This document shows positions 1 to 11,299 of a stretch of DNA of 64,000 nucleotides, piece by piece. A program made the translations under genes and the position numbers. Every line of letters begins with the position of its first letter. Position 1 is the stretch's first letter. This DNA comes from Argyresthia goedartella (lineage: Eukaryota > Arthropoda > Insecta > Lepidoptera > Argyresthiidae), in NCBI GenBank assembly GCA_949825045.1, contig OX463815.1:16361231-16425230 (forward strand). Reading direction: 5' to 3'. Below the pieces are notes generated by a model, which saw nothing but the letters and a program-made list of their open reading frames with translations, made no database searches and was not told the DNA's origin.

Positions 1-892
1 CGTAAAGGGTGAACCTTTGATTGACACTTGTAGTAGAGTAGAAGCGTTCAGGTTGGGTAGAGTAAACTACTCTCTTAGGAATAATAATGTAATTAATGAC
101 ACAAATGTTCATTTCCTATTGCGGTCGAGAGGCCGGAGTAAAATAAAACTATAGTGGCGGGCCAAGTTAACGTAGTTAAACGTTTTTTACAGTTTTTTTT
201 GATATTACATCTGATTCTCATATTAACATGTTTATTTTTTAAGTAAATAGTGTTATTGGGTTACCTTTCTAAAATATCGAAAAAATCAACAGAGGTTTAG
301 AACTGTATTACCATGGCAAAATCGCGATGCTTCAAAACAACCTGCTATTTTGAGAAGGAATGTGAGATTTTGGGTCACACACACATGGATTTTGGGCTAC
401 TCAGAACAAACTTTACCTTGGTAAAGGTACCCTCAAATAATATTTTTTTTTTAGGTACTGCCTACAAAGGGAACTTCAATCTCATGACGTCATGGCGTCC
501 TTCACTGTCCTACTGACGCGTAGCGAGCGAGAGAGGAGGGGAAATCGCATTCCTTGCGGGTGCCAAGTTAACTTTGTTATTGCGTTGTACTTGTTTCGTT
601 GGAATATATGGTCACCCTATTTCATTCCCCAACTAGAGATCGAGTCGTACTAGGTAAATTTCGTACCTAGTCCACCTGTTCCTAGTCCGCAAAAATACTC
701 GACTCAAATACCTGTTCTTGGAGTTTCGCCTAGTAACTATCATAGTATGAGGGCGGGCGTAGTCGCACCAACCCCGTAAAGTCACGTTCTTGCAGATTAA
801 GGCATTACCAGAGGAAACGGAACTAGTTAGCTCCACTGCGAGTGTGTTCGCCCAACGCTTGACTATATTCGAAGATCTAATTAGTCTTAAAA
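1..892. other. Host DNA with no recognised gene
   Basis: I see no convincing gene here. The open frames are short, lack recognisable motifs and have no codon-use signal. The stretch has the mixed AT-rich and GC-richer patches seen in the rest of the left arm, unlike the even AT-rich, gene-dense bacterial part after 9.5 kb. Confidence 0.4.
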
Positions 893-1024
893 TTATGATA
901 TGAAACATATCGTCATACCTTTTCCCATACAGCTTGGCAGAGGCACAGTTGTGCTCACGATTAGCCAGTTATTCAATACTCCGCTTTGTGTGATAGGGGG
1001 CTACCCCATCGCCGCAGCTATTGA
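893..1024 (-). repeat. Partial SINE copy, inverted
   Basis: Read on the minus strand, this stretch matches the 3' half of the SINE at 1985-2260. It shares the block around 'gctgcggcgat', the 'agtgaataactggct' type core and 'cacaattgtgcctctgcca'. It lacks the tRNA-like head. The two copies lie about 1 kb apart in opposite orientation, as expected for a dispersed repeat. Confidence 0.6.
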
Positions 1025-1984
1025 AATGAAGGTAAATTATTCCTAAATAGATAAATTTTAAACATCATATTCAAAAAATACTTATTATGCGACTGTAAAT
1101 CAAATTAAAACGAAACCATGCCTAAAAAACAAATTAAAATCCAAACCGCAATGCTTTGTAAAATGTACTATGACAAAATAAAACCGGAAGTAAGTTTGTC
1201 AAACGACAAAGGCTCCGGTATAAGAATGATCGCGCTGTTATACCCCTACACTGCAAGCCACTGTGCTGCGCTATCATCCACAACTCCTTAGTCAGCATCC
1301 CTATTTCCAGCCCTCATTTACAGCTCCTGATCTTCAGGAGTCTCATTCTGATCTCTGTCGTGACCAGTCCTATTTCTAGTTCTTGTCAATCTCTGTATCC
1401 CGTTTTTCTGATTTAAATAAACATTTCTTTGTAACTTGAAAAGTCATTTTTTTAAAGGGCTTAGCGATTTGCGTGCGTGAATAATATTTCACCTCGAGCG
1501 CCACAGAGCATGACTCGTGCACAAACAACATGTCGCACTGACTATGTACGCTGCTTACTGACAATATATGATTATTCCCTGTGTAAAGAACGTATAGTAT
1601 TTTATATGCGATATGCGACCTCAGGTCAAAGTCCGAGATTAGCTAGACGGCCACTGTACCTATTTAACATTAAGTACATAAGAATTAACCTTGTCAAGTG
1701 CTAACTTTCTATGTACCTACATAGCTGCCAAATATACAATTTGTCCACATGGGTGTTCTCCGGAGTGAAATCATTGAGTCAGATATTTCAGCACTCATCT
1801 TGGAAATACGTATTTTTTACAGAAATAACTATCGTAATCCCAAAGTTGACAGACGTGCAAAATAGCTCAATTGAAAAATGAAACGCCAAAATGTCTAAAA
1901 ACTTTCACACTTACTAAGATGTCGTACGTGTGAAAGAGATGGGGAATGTCGTTATTCATTATAAGTAAGTGATAAGATAATAAG
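1025..1984. other. Host DNA with no recognised gene
   Basis: I recognise no gene, RNA or repeat in this stretch. Short open frames exist on both strands (the longest about 75 codons) but none has family resemblance. Confidence 0.35.
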
Positions 1985-2260
1985 AGCTCCGTGGTCTAAT
2001 GGGTTTCAAGCTTGCTTCTCACACAGGAAATGCAGGTTCAATTCCTGACCATGTACCAATGAGATAAATAATATTTATCTTAAGTACATTATCAGACGTT
2101 CTAACGGTGATGGTGAACATCGTGAGAAAACCTTCATTACTCCATAGCTGCGGCGATAGGCTAGCCCACTGTCACGCAAAATGGAGAGTGAATAACTGGC
2201 TGAACGTGGGCACAATTGTGCCTCTGCCACCCCGTATTGTGTCATTCGGGTAGTATTAGG
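1985..2260 (+). repeat. tRNA-derived SINE
   Basis: The head contains an A-box-like 'tggtctaatgg' and, about 45 bases on, a B-box-like 'ggttcaattcc'. That is the internal RNA polymerase III promoter of a tRNA-derived SINE. A non-tRNA body follows, and the same body recurs inverted at 893-1024. The family name is not known to me; the tRNA origin is read from the two boxes. Confidence 0.65.
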
Positions 2261-2261
2261 T

Positions 2262-3230
2262 TTGAAAACGATGAAACGTACAAATTTTCTTAATCAAATG
2301 TGGTTTATTAAAGATATCAAATCAAATCTTGGGGTTGTATTTGATAAATTGTTGTCCTGGTCGCCCCATGTTTGTGAGGTCAGCAGACGAGTCTTTGCGT
2401 CATTTCACTCCCTACGGAGATTGCAGCACTTCCTGCCACAGCAGACTAAAATCACCCTTGCCCAGTCCCTCCTACTACCTTTAATCGACTATGCAGATGT
2501 TTGCTGGATCGGTGCGAATGAAGAACAACTGAACAAACTCGAACGACTTCAAAACCTCGGGATTCGGTTTGTCTTCGGGCTGCGCAAGTATGACCATGTC
2601 TCACAGTATCGCAAGGAGTTGGGGTGGCTTCCGATCCGCCTTCGTCGTGATATGCACGTTCTCTCCTATCTGTTCAACATTTTGCGAAATCCCCGCTACC
2701 CCTCATATCTTCGAGAACGTTTCGAGTTTATTTCCTCCAGGCATAGCAACCGGAGATCCCACACGATGTCTCTTCTCTCTACTCCTCGGCATAACACTGC
2801 CGCTTACAAACACTCGTTTAGGTTAACGGCGATCCGACTGTGGAACGCACTTCCCTGCGCTATTAGAGATAGTCCCTCAATTTTCACTTTTAAGACAAGA
2901 TTGAAAGAGCATTTCCTTTCTCTTTCGTGATAGGTACTTTTATATATGTATATATAAGTAGTATATGTTTGATATATATAATTTTTTTTGCTTTTGTATT
3001 TTATTTAGTATATATAATTTATTAAATTATTATGTTTTAGTTGTAAACAATTAGATGTGTACAGTTTTATTGAGCACTAGGACTCTCCTGTTGCACAATT
3101 TTTCCTATCCTACCTAGGTTTGCTGGTAGAAATCTCTCTTTAGAGATAAGCTCGCCTTTGCTCATAAAATGTTTTGTTACCTTACTATTAAGATTTCTGT
3201 GCAATAAAGAATATGAATATGAAAATAAAA
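2262..3230 (+). mobile_element. 3' end of a non-LTR retrotransposon (LINE)
   Basis: An open frame of 222 codons (2262-2930) resembles the region after the reverse transcriptase core in jockey/CR1-type LINEs. It shows the typical pattern of S-L-L-L-P-L-I-D-Y, then L-E-R-L-Q-N, then R-L-W-N-A-L-P, and ends in F-K-x-x-L-K-E-H. The catalytic reverse transcriptase core is missing, so this is a 5'-truncated copy. About 300 bases of AT-rich 3' UTR follow, ending in a polyadenylation-like 'aataaagaatatgaatatg' with a short tandem tail. The frame is unusually open for a dead copy, which suggests a fairly recent insertion. Confidence 0.75.
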
Positions 3231-3349
3231 TAATATAAATAAGTAGTTAAATTCTTCTTAATATTGTCTGTCTAAAATGCACAGCATTGCACAGAATGTT
3301 TATTAGATAGGTGTAAAATATTTTATGCATGCTAAAGTTCCTTTTTTAG

Positions 3350-3767
3350 GGTTCCGTACCCAACGGGTAAGAACGGAACCCTATTACTAAGACTTCGCTG
3401 TCCGTCCGTCCGTCCGTCCGTCCGTCTGTCACCAGGCTGTATCTCAAGAACCTAGCTAGCTAGAGAGTTGAAATTTTCACAGATTATGTATTCTGTTGCC
3501 GCTATAACAACAAATACTAAAAAACAGGATAAAATAAATATTTAAGGGGGCTCCCATACAACAATACCACATACAAACTTATGGATGCACCTGGTTACGT
3601 ACATGGAGTGTGAAAGTAACCGCACCAATAACTTTGTAAACAATATTTTGCTGTGTAAAATCCAAACTATTCACTCCACACCATCGCTTCCATTGAACGG
3701 TGGTACGGAACCCTTCGTGCGCGATTTAGACTCGCACTTGACCGGTATTTGTTGTTCTGACATGCTC
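3350..3767 (+). repeat. Lepidopteran dispersed repeat with (GTCC)n tract, interrupted
   Basis: It begins 'gggttccgtaccc', passes through a 'gtccgtccgtccgtcc' tract and 'caccaggctgtatctcaagaac', and ends 'tacggaacccttcgtgcgcga...ctcgcacttgaccgg'. This combination is, to my knowledge, very common in moth and butterfly genomes and is the main clue to the host order. A block of about 130 bases (3560-3690) interrupts the repeat and recurs inverted at 4620-5055. Confidence 0.6.
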
Positions 3768-4619
3768 AACCTAACACGAAGGATAAACGGGCTTCGCTTC
3801 GGTCAACCCCTTTTACCCTTCACCTAAGCTGCCGCAGTGTTTTGTCCTGATATTAGTTGTGCAAATCGGTATAAATCATATTCACCACGGAATTAATGTG
3901 ATAAATCTTGCTGTATCAATTCCTTTAACCATCGATATTGGTAAGTATGAATAATAGGCGGTTAGTATGCATAATAACCGAATAATTATCTTGACCGTAG
4001 CATATACATAATTACTCAAACTATACGTGACACTAGGTGGATCACGTCCAGACGCTTGCGGACCAGGTGACGACGAGTATTGAAAAATATTTATTCGCAT
4101 GGCGTCAACCGGCACTGCCTCAACCCGCTTTACTATGCCCGATACTTTCATTCAATCGCCTAGGGATATACCTATATTCCTGGAACTAAAATTCATTTTG
4201 CTTCTAAACGGTGACACTAAGAGTAAAAGAAAAGCAGTGGTTCTCAGTCACTAAATCGTCACTAAATCTTTATTCATTTACTAGGGTCTGTACTTTTGAA
4301 GATTCAGGTTGGCCGTGGGTTCTGATATCAGGCCCCTTGGCCAGATATAAATGCTAATAACTTTGCAACCGTTGAGTCACTAATTATCTGGCTGGCATAT
4401 TTTTCAGTCACCAATTAGTCACTAAATCATGGAGTAGCAACCAGCTCCCTACATCCATTGGCCAAACGTTCTGATGTACATCTCATACTTATATACGACA
4501 TATAGGTACTCATACATGTACCTACCCGTACCCCATTACACACCCGTACATATATGTACGTACCCCATTTCAGGGTACCTACGTACAAGTATGTACGTAC
4601 CATTAAAACATCATCGAAA
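3768..4619. other. Host DNA between two inverted repeat copies
   Basis: No gene is recognisable. A simple-sequence patch of 'gtacc/tacgt' type runs at about 4470-4600. This stretch is the spacer between the inverted repeat arms at 3560-3767 and 4620-5055. Confidence 0.35.
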
Positions 4620-5055
4620 ACCGGTCAAGTGCGAGTCGAACTCACGCGCGAAGGATTTCGTACCTCCGTACAATGGTAAGGATGGTGTGGAGTGAATAGT
4701 TTGTAATAACTGTGCCTTTACCACTTCATAGGGGAAAAGCCATGACGCTATGTTCGTTTTTTTACCCGAATACAGCGAAGCCAAAAGAAGGGTTATGTGT
4801 TTGACCGGTATGTATGAATGTTCATTTGTTCCACCATAACATCTTAACTACTTATCGGAATTTGGCAAATGAGGTATCTTTAGAAGCATCTTTATTGTTC
4901 ACAGGCTATGTGACTTCACACTAAAGTTAATATAGCGGCCTCTAGAGGGCATTATGTATTTTAGATAGCAAAATGTTGTTTACAAAGTTATTGGTGCGGC
5001 TACTTTCATACTCCATGTACGTAACCAGATTCATTCATAAGTTTGTATGTGGTTA
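4620..5055 (-). repeat. Inverted second copy of the 3560-3767 repeat, split by an insert
   Basis: On the minus strand, 4620-4700 matches the end of the repeat at 3664-3757 and 4975-5055 matches 3565-3650. The two pieces are separated by about 270 bases not present in the other copy. The copies therefore form a broken long inverted repeat around a spacer of about 0.85 kb. Confidence 0.6.
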
Positions 5056-5539
5056 ACAAATAAAAAAATCTAGGCAATTCCGGGTAAGTTTTCCTGTAAT
5101 CTATGGCGTTATATATTCTGTACTTTTTTCATCATTTTAGAGTCTGTAGTTTTAGAGATAAGGGGAGGGGGGGCGGAGGAAAAGGTAATTTTTGGCACTT
5201 TTATGATCATAACTTCTGAAGTTACCAACAAAACTTATGAATGAGAATGAGCCTTAAGCATAAGGATTATGCAACCGGGCACCGATTAGTAGGATTTTCG
5301 TACATATCCCACCTCCACCCAACCTCATTCCAACTTCATGTCATAATGAGGCAAACGCGGGGGAGAAAGCCAACGGGTTAGATTCGCAGCTATTTCTGTG
5401 CGTCCCCCACATGGCTGGACCGGCCTTCTTTGCTTTCCGCCTGTCCTCTTCCCGCCTCTCCCCATTCAGGGGCGCAGGGGAAAATATAGCAGCGTCGCAC
5501 CCTTCCGGTGATGTGACACACACAAACGGTGTGACCTTG
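5056..5539. other. Host DNA, no recognised gene
   Basis: No feature is recognisable. The open frame that crosses 5341-5540 on the minus strand continues from the LINE reverse transcriptase, but its residues no longer resemble one. The LINE is probably cut at about 5540 and fused to unrelated sequence. Confidence 0.35.
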
Positions 5540-6800
5540 ACCGTTGGCGGGCGCTTGAGCCTGCCTTTTAACGTCATAGTGAGTGATTTTGCCGGGGAAA
5601 AGCTCAGGTGGTTTCTGGTGTTCCATTCGGGGACGTCTTCAAGCACCCTAGAGACCGAGCGTTCGATTGAGGATCGAGAGTTCGACTCTATCAGGATAGT
5701 CACATCATCTGCGTAGCCTACGAGCATAGTGTATGCAGGCAACGGCAATCGCAGCAGGTCGTCCATTAGTACATTCCAGAGCGTTGGTCCCACCACGGAT
5801 CCCTGAGGACATCCCCTGAGGAGACCTTCCATTCCACCAGCGGACCGATGAATAGCTCTACGTGGCGGTTAGTGAAGTAATCCACTAACATCTTATAGAT
5901 GTTAGGGGGTAGGCCTCCACGTTTCGTTTTCAGCAAAATCATCGGCCACCAGGCGTAATCAAAGGCCCCCGAGATATCCGTAAAGATCGCCTGTACGTAC
6001 TTGGCTTTCGAGTCAGTGGCAACGTTAATAATGCTATTCAAGGCTAAAACAGTCGACCGACCCGGAGAGAAGCCGTGCTGGAATTCTTAAATGCCACTCG
6101 ATATTTGCGGGGCACAGGCCAGCATAATTCGCTCAAGAATCTTACCGAGGACTGGGAGCAAGGTGATCGGCCTATAGGCCTTAAGATTCGTCAGTGGTTT
6201 TAAATTGCTCTTTGGCAGGACTAACAGACGTCCATCCTTCCACTGATTGGGAAATATTCCCTCTTTCACACACTTATCAAATACATACGTCATCTCTGCT
6301 GCTGCTGCATGCCACCCATGTTTCAGAATGCGAGCTGTGATACCATCCAGTCCGAGGGCCGTGTTAGGCAGAGCCTTGACTATACCCTGCAGGCGATCAC
6401 GAGATAGCGGCGGGGCATCCGGGCCGGAAGGCGTGCAGGCGGCACATAAGCGTATCTGTCGGTGGTGTACAGAGTCGTTGCGCTCATCGTCATCAGGACA
6501 AAGTGCCCGGAGCATTTGTTGCATAGCCGACCTCACGTCCCCGGCGAAGCCGGTAGCAAGCTCAGTGCCGCTAATAATGTGGGTCGGTGGTCGGGGGCTC
6601 CATTAGGAATCTGCTTTCCGCTGCCACCATCTCTTGTCGGTAGCTCGTACGTGCCTCATGAAAATTCTTACGTCTCATCTCTTCCAACAATCCGCCCTTC
6701 TTTCGCACACTCTGCCAGGCTCTACAAAGGTTATTATGCCTTCTTCGCAGTCGCTCTAACTTGTTATTCCACCATTCATATCCTCTGCTCCGCCACCGCG
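5540..6800 (-). pseudogene. R1-type LINE ORF2, reverse transcriptase part
   Basis: From right to left the minus strand encodes a linker, then 'AYRPITLLPVLGKILER' (reverse transcriptase block), 'FTDISGAFDYAWWP' (first catalytic Asp), 'GCPQGSVVGPTLWN' and 'GYADDVTIL' with the catalytic Asp pair. These are typical of R1/Waldo-like elements that insert into defined targets in arthropods. At least two frameshifts (near 6090 and 5800) break it, so no active enzyme is possible. The thumb and C-terminal zinc region are missing. Confidence 0.8.
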
Positions 6801-6954
6801 TATGGGAAAAGGCGTGACGCTATTTCATGTTTGTATCACGACAAAAAACTAGGGATCAGAGCCGGGAGCATGGTATATTTAACAGATCGAAAAGCTTAGA
6901 TGAAATTAAGCTTATGACATTGAACATAAGAGTTACTGACGGAGGACCGAATAG

Positions 6955-7105
6955 CTTTTGCATAGATAGATAGAAGATAGATAGACAGATAAAATAGATA
7001 GATAGAGAGATGGATGGATGGATCGATGGATGGGATGGATAGATCGATGGATCGACGGATCGGTGGATGAATGACGGATCGATGGCTAGATGGATCGATC
7101 CTAAG
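6955..7105. repeat. GATA/GATG microsatellite
   Basis: This is a run of imperfect 4-base units (gata, gatg, gatc) inside the sequence that interrupts the R1 LINE. The repeat creates long but meaningless open frames rich in Ser, Ile, Pro and His. Confidence 0.85.
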
Positions 7106-7394
7106 GGGGTCAAAAAAATCTAAACTTTGTATGGGGAGTTTATATGGACTCAATGGCACCTAATCTTAAAAGGTCATTGGTGATGGCGCGTGATCGGTTG
7201 GAGGCTGCCGATCCGTCGTTTTCAAATTATATCTACTTCTAATCTAATCACGGAGCGCTCACGCTTTACAGATTAGAATTAGTAACCTTAGTAGTATCGA
7301 TTGTAATTTAAACGTCATGGTTTCAGTCATCAAACTTATAGATGGCGCTAGGCGCTAATCTTAGAATGTTAAAATAAAAATCAATCAATCTTGC

Positions 7395-8258
7395 AGCCTT
7401 TAGTTCCCAGGCATTCATTCGCCGTTCGTTCTATTACATGAGTTAGGTCAGCATTCAATTCTGCCGCTGGTTTCCTCAGTTCCAGTCTACCCATTCTTTC
7501 ATGAATCACTGATTGAAATCTTGGCCAGTCCACCCCATGGTCCCTAAACATAGCAGGCTCTGAAACTGGCTTCTCGTGCAGATTTTCGACCCGGCCTCCG
7601 AATATGCTGAAAGAGATTAGCTGATGGTCACTTAGGCTTTTTGCCTCGTGGACTTTTCATTCATTAATTCGCACTCCACGCGTTGATAGAGTCAGGTCGA
7701 TGTAAGACTCGCCGTTAGGCCCCTTGAAATTCGGCGGCTGTCCCTCGAAGTTGTGGATGGTCAGGCCGCGGGCTTGGATAAAGCCTTCCATGCTGGTGCG
7801 TCGATGCATTTAGTTCTGGCCGCCACCAGAGTATTGCAGCGCTCGCAGAACCATAATGGCGAGTGAGCGTTAGAATCTAGTCCCACGACTAACTTGGTCC
7901 CATGGAGCGCTTCCATGACTCTATCCAGGTGCGCGAGATGGATGTCGATGTCGTATCCGTATTGGCAGTAGGCAGTGATTACGTGCAGCTCTATGTCTCT
8001 CGCCACGACGTGGGCGACAGTGCAGCGCGTGGTGCATAAATGGTGGAGCACGCAGATGGCAACAGAGCTGGAGAGGAGATATATTCCAGCCATAGGGCGG
8101 TCCCCGTACTCCACGAGGTCTAGCATCCCTCTGTATTGATCCTGGACAAGGATTTCATCCAACTTAAGCTCCTTCGCGGTAGTCCGCAGTTCGGTAGTTG
8201 CATCTTTCATCCCCTGGAGATTTAGCTGGCCCACCCTGATGTAGATCTTATCTGCCAT
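7395..8258 (-). pseudogene. R1-type LINE ORF2, endonuclease domain
   Basis: The frame opens with 'MADKIYIRVGQLNLQG', the usual start of an R1-clade endonuclease, followed by an acidic E-I-L-V-Q-D-Q-Y block and 'VVGLDSNAHSPLW'. After a frame break near 7760 it goes on with '[12 protein letters not shown]' and 'SLSDHQLISF', the His-containing end of the exonuclease-endonuclease-phosphatase fold. This domain nicks the target site for reverse transcription. A stop and a frameshift inactivate it. Confidence 0.75.
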
Positions 8259-8289
8259 AATTGGTGTTTCCTAGTAGCCGCTGCTCAGC

Positions 8290-9530
8290 ATGACGACGTG
8301 CGGGGCGGTGCTGTGGTCTGTCGCCTCTTTACGCTAAATCGAGTGCAGGTCGCACATCGTTCTTGTTCCTCCTTGCAGGTGTCACGGCGATGCCCTTCTT
8401 TGCCACATTTACCGCGCCGTGGTTTCCTTAGCCCGACAGTATCGCTTAGGGTGGCTATATTGTTGGCATTTGGAGCAGCACGTCACGTTTATGTGATCTT
8501 CAATATTGATCACCTGCCAGCCTATGAAGACGCGTCCACGAGTGACTAGATTTACGCGAAGAGCCGGTGAGCACTCAAACACGCATGTAGAACATGAGCG
8601 GCCGCTCCTCCAGCGCTTAAAGATCAGCTTCATATTTTTCTGCAGCTTAGCTAGAGGCCACTGAGGGTCGGCAGCAAAGTTTTGTTCATGTAGCGCGACA
8701 ATGGTTGCTTCGGGGTTTGGGTCCCCTTCCATATTAAGAAAAGCCACCTGGGGAGTCCTCTGCTGTGGCTCAGTTGCGCGGAGACTTGGTGGCTATTGCT
8801 TCTTTAAGTCGCACTTCGGAGTCTTTGTTGGTCATTTGAATGACCACCCCGGCGTTTCCCACTTTTCGCAATGATTGAATCTGCACATTTATTTTGGCCG
8901 GGTTGATGAAGCTTTTAAGGGCATTTTTTGTATCGTCCGCAGATTTTAAGGCATCTTCATGGCCTACAGCGGGGTATATTGCCATCACGGGTCCTTTGTC
9001 AACCGGGAGTGCCTGTGATGTGGTGCGGCCAGTTTTCACTGCGTGGGCAAAGGAAATGTGATTCCCTAATGGTACTGTGGCATAATGTGCAGTTGGTGCG
9101 GCATCAGGTGCACATTTCTCCATTAGAGCACATTTTAATAGTGGCGCATCTCGCCTCTGCCCGCGTTATTTCCATTCCGCTTCCGCCAGATGCAGCTCTA
9201 GTGTTGCCACTGCTGCTATGATGCGCTGGCCGAGAATGCCTATATTAGCGATATCAGCCTTGTTCAGTCTGCTGCAGTCGTAATCGTTTCCAAAGCTGCG
9301 TGGACTAACTGAATGAGTTCGATTTTATTTACCGGTAATAGGTTATGATCAATTCCTATATAGTCGTTAATTTTGGTACGCTTGTCGACTTGCTGTTCAC
9401 CAGGAGATTCCCTTGGATGTTTGTCCGTGTGAGAGCCCGTCGCTTCACCTTCTGTTTGCGACCCGGGGGTGCCGGTTCCAGTGGGCTCCATTGGCAGTTG
9501 AGACTGAGGCTGGTGCTGCAGTGGAGGGGG
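8290..9530 (-). pseudogene. R1-type LINE ORF1 (gag-like), cut at the junction
   Basis: Three frame-shifted pieces on the minus strand make up a gag-like protein. The C-terminal part holds CCHC zinc knuckles: one with spacing C-x2-C-x4-H-x4-C at about 8430-8480, and a second in the next frame with G-H-R-R-D-T-C at about 8360. The N-terminal part is Pro/Gln/Thr rich. The start of ORF1 is missing because the bacterial sequence begins at about 9530. Confidence 0.7.
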
Positions 9531-9537
9531 CAAGTAT
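9525..9537. other. Junction between insect LINE and Wolbachia DNA
   Basis: Left of here the minus strand codes LINE ORF1; right of here the plus strand codes the middle of PlsX. The switch falls within 'gtggagggggcaagtatg'. No target duplication or terminal repeat of an integrating element is visible, so a non-homologous joining event is the simplest explanation. Confidence 0.75.
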
Positions 9538-10291
9538 GAAAGCTGCAACTGTTGCAGTTAAAGAAGGTAAAGCTTTCGGAGTGGTATCTTCAGGCAACAC
9601 CGGAGCGTTGATGGCAATTTCCAGATTTATTTTAGGAACATTACCAAACATTTATCGTCCTGCTATTGCCTCTATCTGTCCAACTAAGACAAAAAGCTTC
9701 GCTTTGCTTGACCTTGGTGCAAATGTTGATTGTAATGCCGACTCATTATTTCAATTTGCGTTAATGGGTAGTATATTTGCAAAAATAGCATTAAAAATTG
9801 ACAATCCTGAAGTTGCTTTGCTAAATATCGGCACAGAAGAAGTTAAAGGTAATGACTCAGTGCGCGGCGCTTTTGAGTTGCTTAAAAACGCTCCAGGCAT
9901 TAATTTCAAAGAGTATATAGAGGCAAGTGAATTTTTAGAGGGTAATATAGATGTGATTGTTGCTGATGGTTTTGTCGGCAATGTAATGCTCAAAACGGCT
10001 GAGGCAACCGCTAGTACCTTTATCAATCTAATAAAGCAGGAAGTATTCAATTCGTGGATAGCGAAAATGCTTGTTGGTATATTGTTAAAATCCAGACTAA
10101 ATAAAGCTTTAACGCGTTTTAATCCCAAAATTAGAAGTGGAGCTATGTTTTTAGGGCTGAATGGTATCATCATTAAAAGTCATGGAAATTCTGATGCTAT
10201 TTCTTTTGCCCATGCCATAAAATTTGCAGTAAATATAATTAGTGAAAATTTAAATCAAAAGATAATTAACGGGGTAAGTCATATTGAATAA
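9535..10291 (+). pseudogene. plsX: Phosphate acyltransferase PlsX, 5' truncated
   Basis: PlsX converts acyl-ACP to acyl-phosphate, the first step of the PlsX/PlsY route to phosphatidic acid. The remaining 250 codons are open and hold the conserved 'SSGNTGALMA' and 'DLGANVDC' blocks and the end motif 'GLNGIIIKSHG'. The family is usually 330-345 residues, so about 90 N-terminal residues are gone, replaced at the insect junction. The apparent in-frame start further left (9413) lies in LINE DNA and is not real. The 3' end overlaps the fabH start by 8 bases, as in an operon. Confidence 0.9.
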
Positions 10292-11294
10292 AAGTTTCAT
10301 ATTAAGCACTGGATCTTACCTACCAAGAAAAATGTTGAGTAACAACGAAATTGCATCGATAGTTGAGACGAGCGATGAATGGATAAGGTAGAGAACAGGA
10401 ATAGTTCAAAGGCATATAGCAGATGAAAGAGAACTAACGTCAGATCTAGCTGTAAATGCAGCAAAAAGTGCTATAGAAAAAGCTAAAATTTCAGTAGATG
10501 AAATTGACTTGATTATAGTTGCTACAACAACTCCTGATAAAACTTTTCCTAGCTGTGCAACGATTGTACAAAGTAAGTTAAAATGTAAAAACGCATTTGC
10601 TTTTGATGTACAAGCAGCATGCTCTGGTTTTATATATGCAGTTACAGTTGCTGATTCGCTCATAAAATCTAACAATAGAATTAAATATGCATTGGTTATA
10701 GGTGCTGAAATAATGTCTAGGATTGTTGATTGGGAAAATAGGTCAACTTGTGTACTCTTTGGTGATGGTGCTGGTGCAGTAATAATGAAATCAGCATGTC
10801 ATTTTAACGTCATTCCAACAAATGATGCTGATACTTGGGTGGCAGAGAAGGGGGTTACAAAAGGTATAATTTCAACTAGCCTATATTCTGATGGCAATGT
10901 GGACATACTATGTACGAACGGAGGGATATCCTCAACTGGTGATTCTGGAAAAATATGCATGAATGGAAGAGAAGTGTTTAAACATGCAGTGGATAAGTTA
11001 ACAGCCTCAGTAGAGGAAACTCTGAAATGCAATAATTTGAAAATCACTGATATTGACTGGTTAATTCCCCATCAAGCAAACATTCGTATTATTGAAGCAG
11101 TAGTAAAGAAATTAGATTTTCCTATAGAGAAAGTGATTAATACCGTTGATAAGCATGCAAACACCTCAGCGGCATCAATTTCACTGGCCTTAGACTGTGC
11201 AATACAAGAATCAAAAATAAAATCAGGAAATCTGGTACTGCTGATTTCAATAGGTGCAGGCCTGACCTGGGGTTCCGTGTTGCTGCACTATTAG
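10284..11294 (+). pseudogene. fabH: 3-oxoacyl-ACP synthase III, one nonsense codon
   Basis: FabH starts fatty acid synthesis by condensing acetyl-CoA with malonyl-ACP. The frame begins with a TTG inside the plsX end and would give 336 residues, the normal length. The catalytic Cys (residue 113, in 'AACSGF'), His ('PHQANIRI') and Asn ('HANTSAAS') are all present. A TAG at 10389-10391, between 'DEWIR' and 'RTGI', interrupts it at codon 36. This is a substitution-type lesion, not a homopolymer error. Everything after it is open, so the gene died late or the stop is the only change. Confidence 0.92.
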
Positions 11295-11299
11295 ACTTC

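Larger units (their letters stand above)
5540..9530 (-). mobile_element. Decayed R1-clade LINE abutting the Wolbachia junction
   Basis: Reading right to left, this region holds a gag-like ORF1 with zinc knuckles, an endonuclease domain and a reverse transcriptase of R1-clade type. A piece of about 0.6 kb (6800-7390) with a GATG/GATA microsatellite interrupts ORF2. Every reading frame carries frameshifts, and the 3' end is missing after about 5540. Its 5' part ends exactly where bacterial plsX sequence begins. The R1 assignment rests on the order of domains and the reverse transcriptase motifs; I cannot name the family. Confidence 0.8.

Noticed and set aside
2569..2826. 85-codon plus-strand frame
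   Set aside because: It overlaps the LINE reading frame in another phase and has no family resemblance.
6856..7159. Ser/Ile/His-rich minus-strand proteins
   Set aside because: They are translations of the GATA/GATG microsatellite.
9413..9534. In-frame N-terminal extension of plsX into the left arm
   Set aside because: These codons are antisense to the R1 LINE ORF1 and bear no likeness to PlsX; the open frame is accidental.
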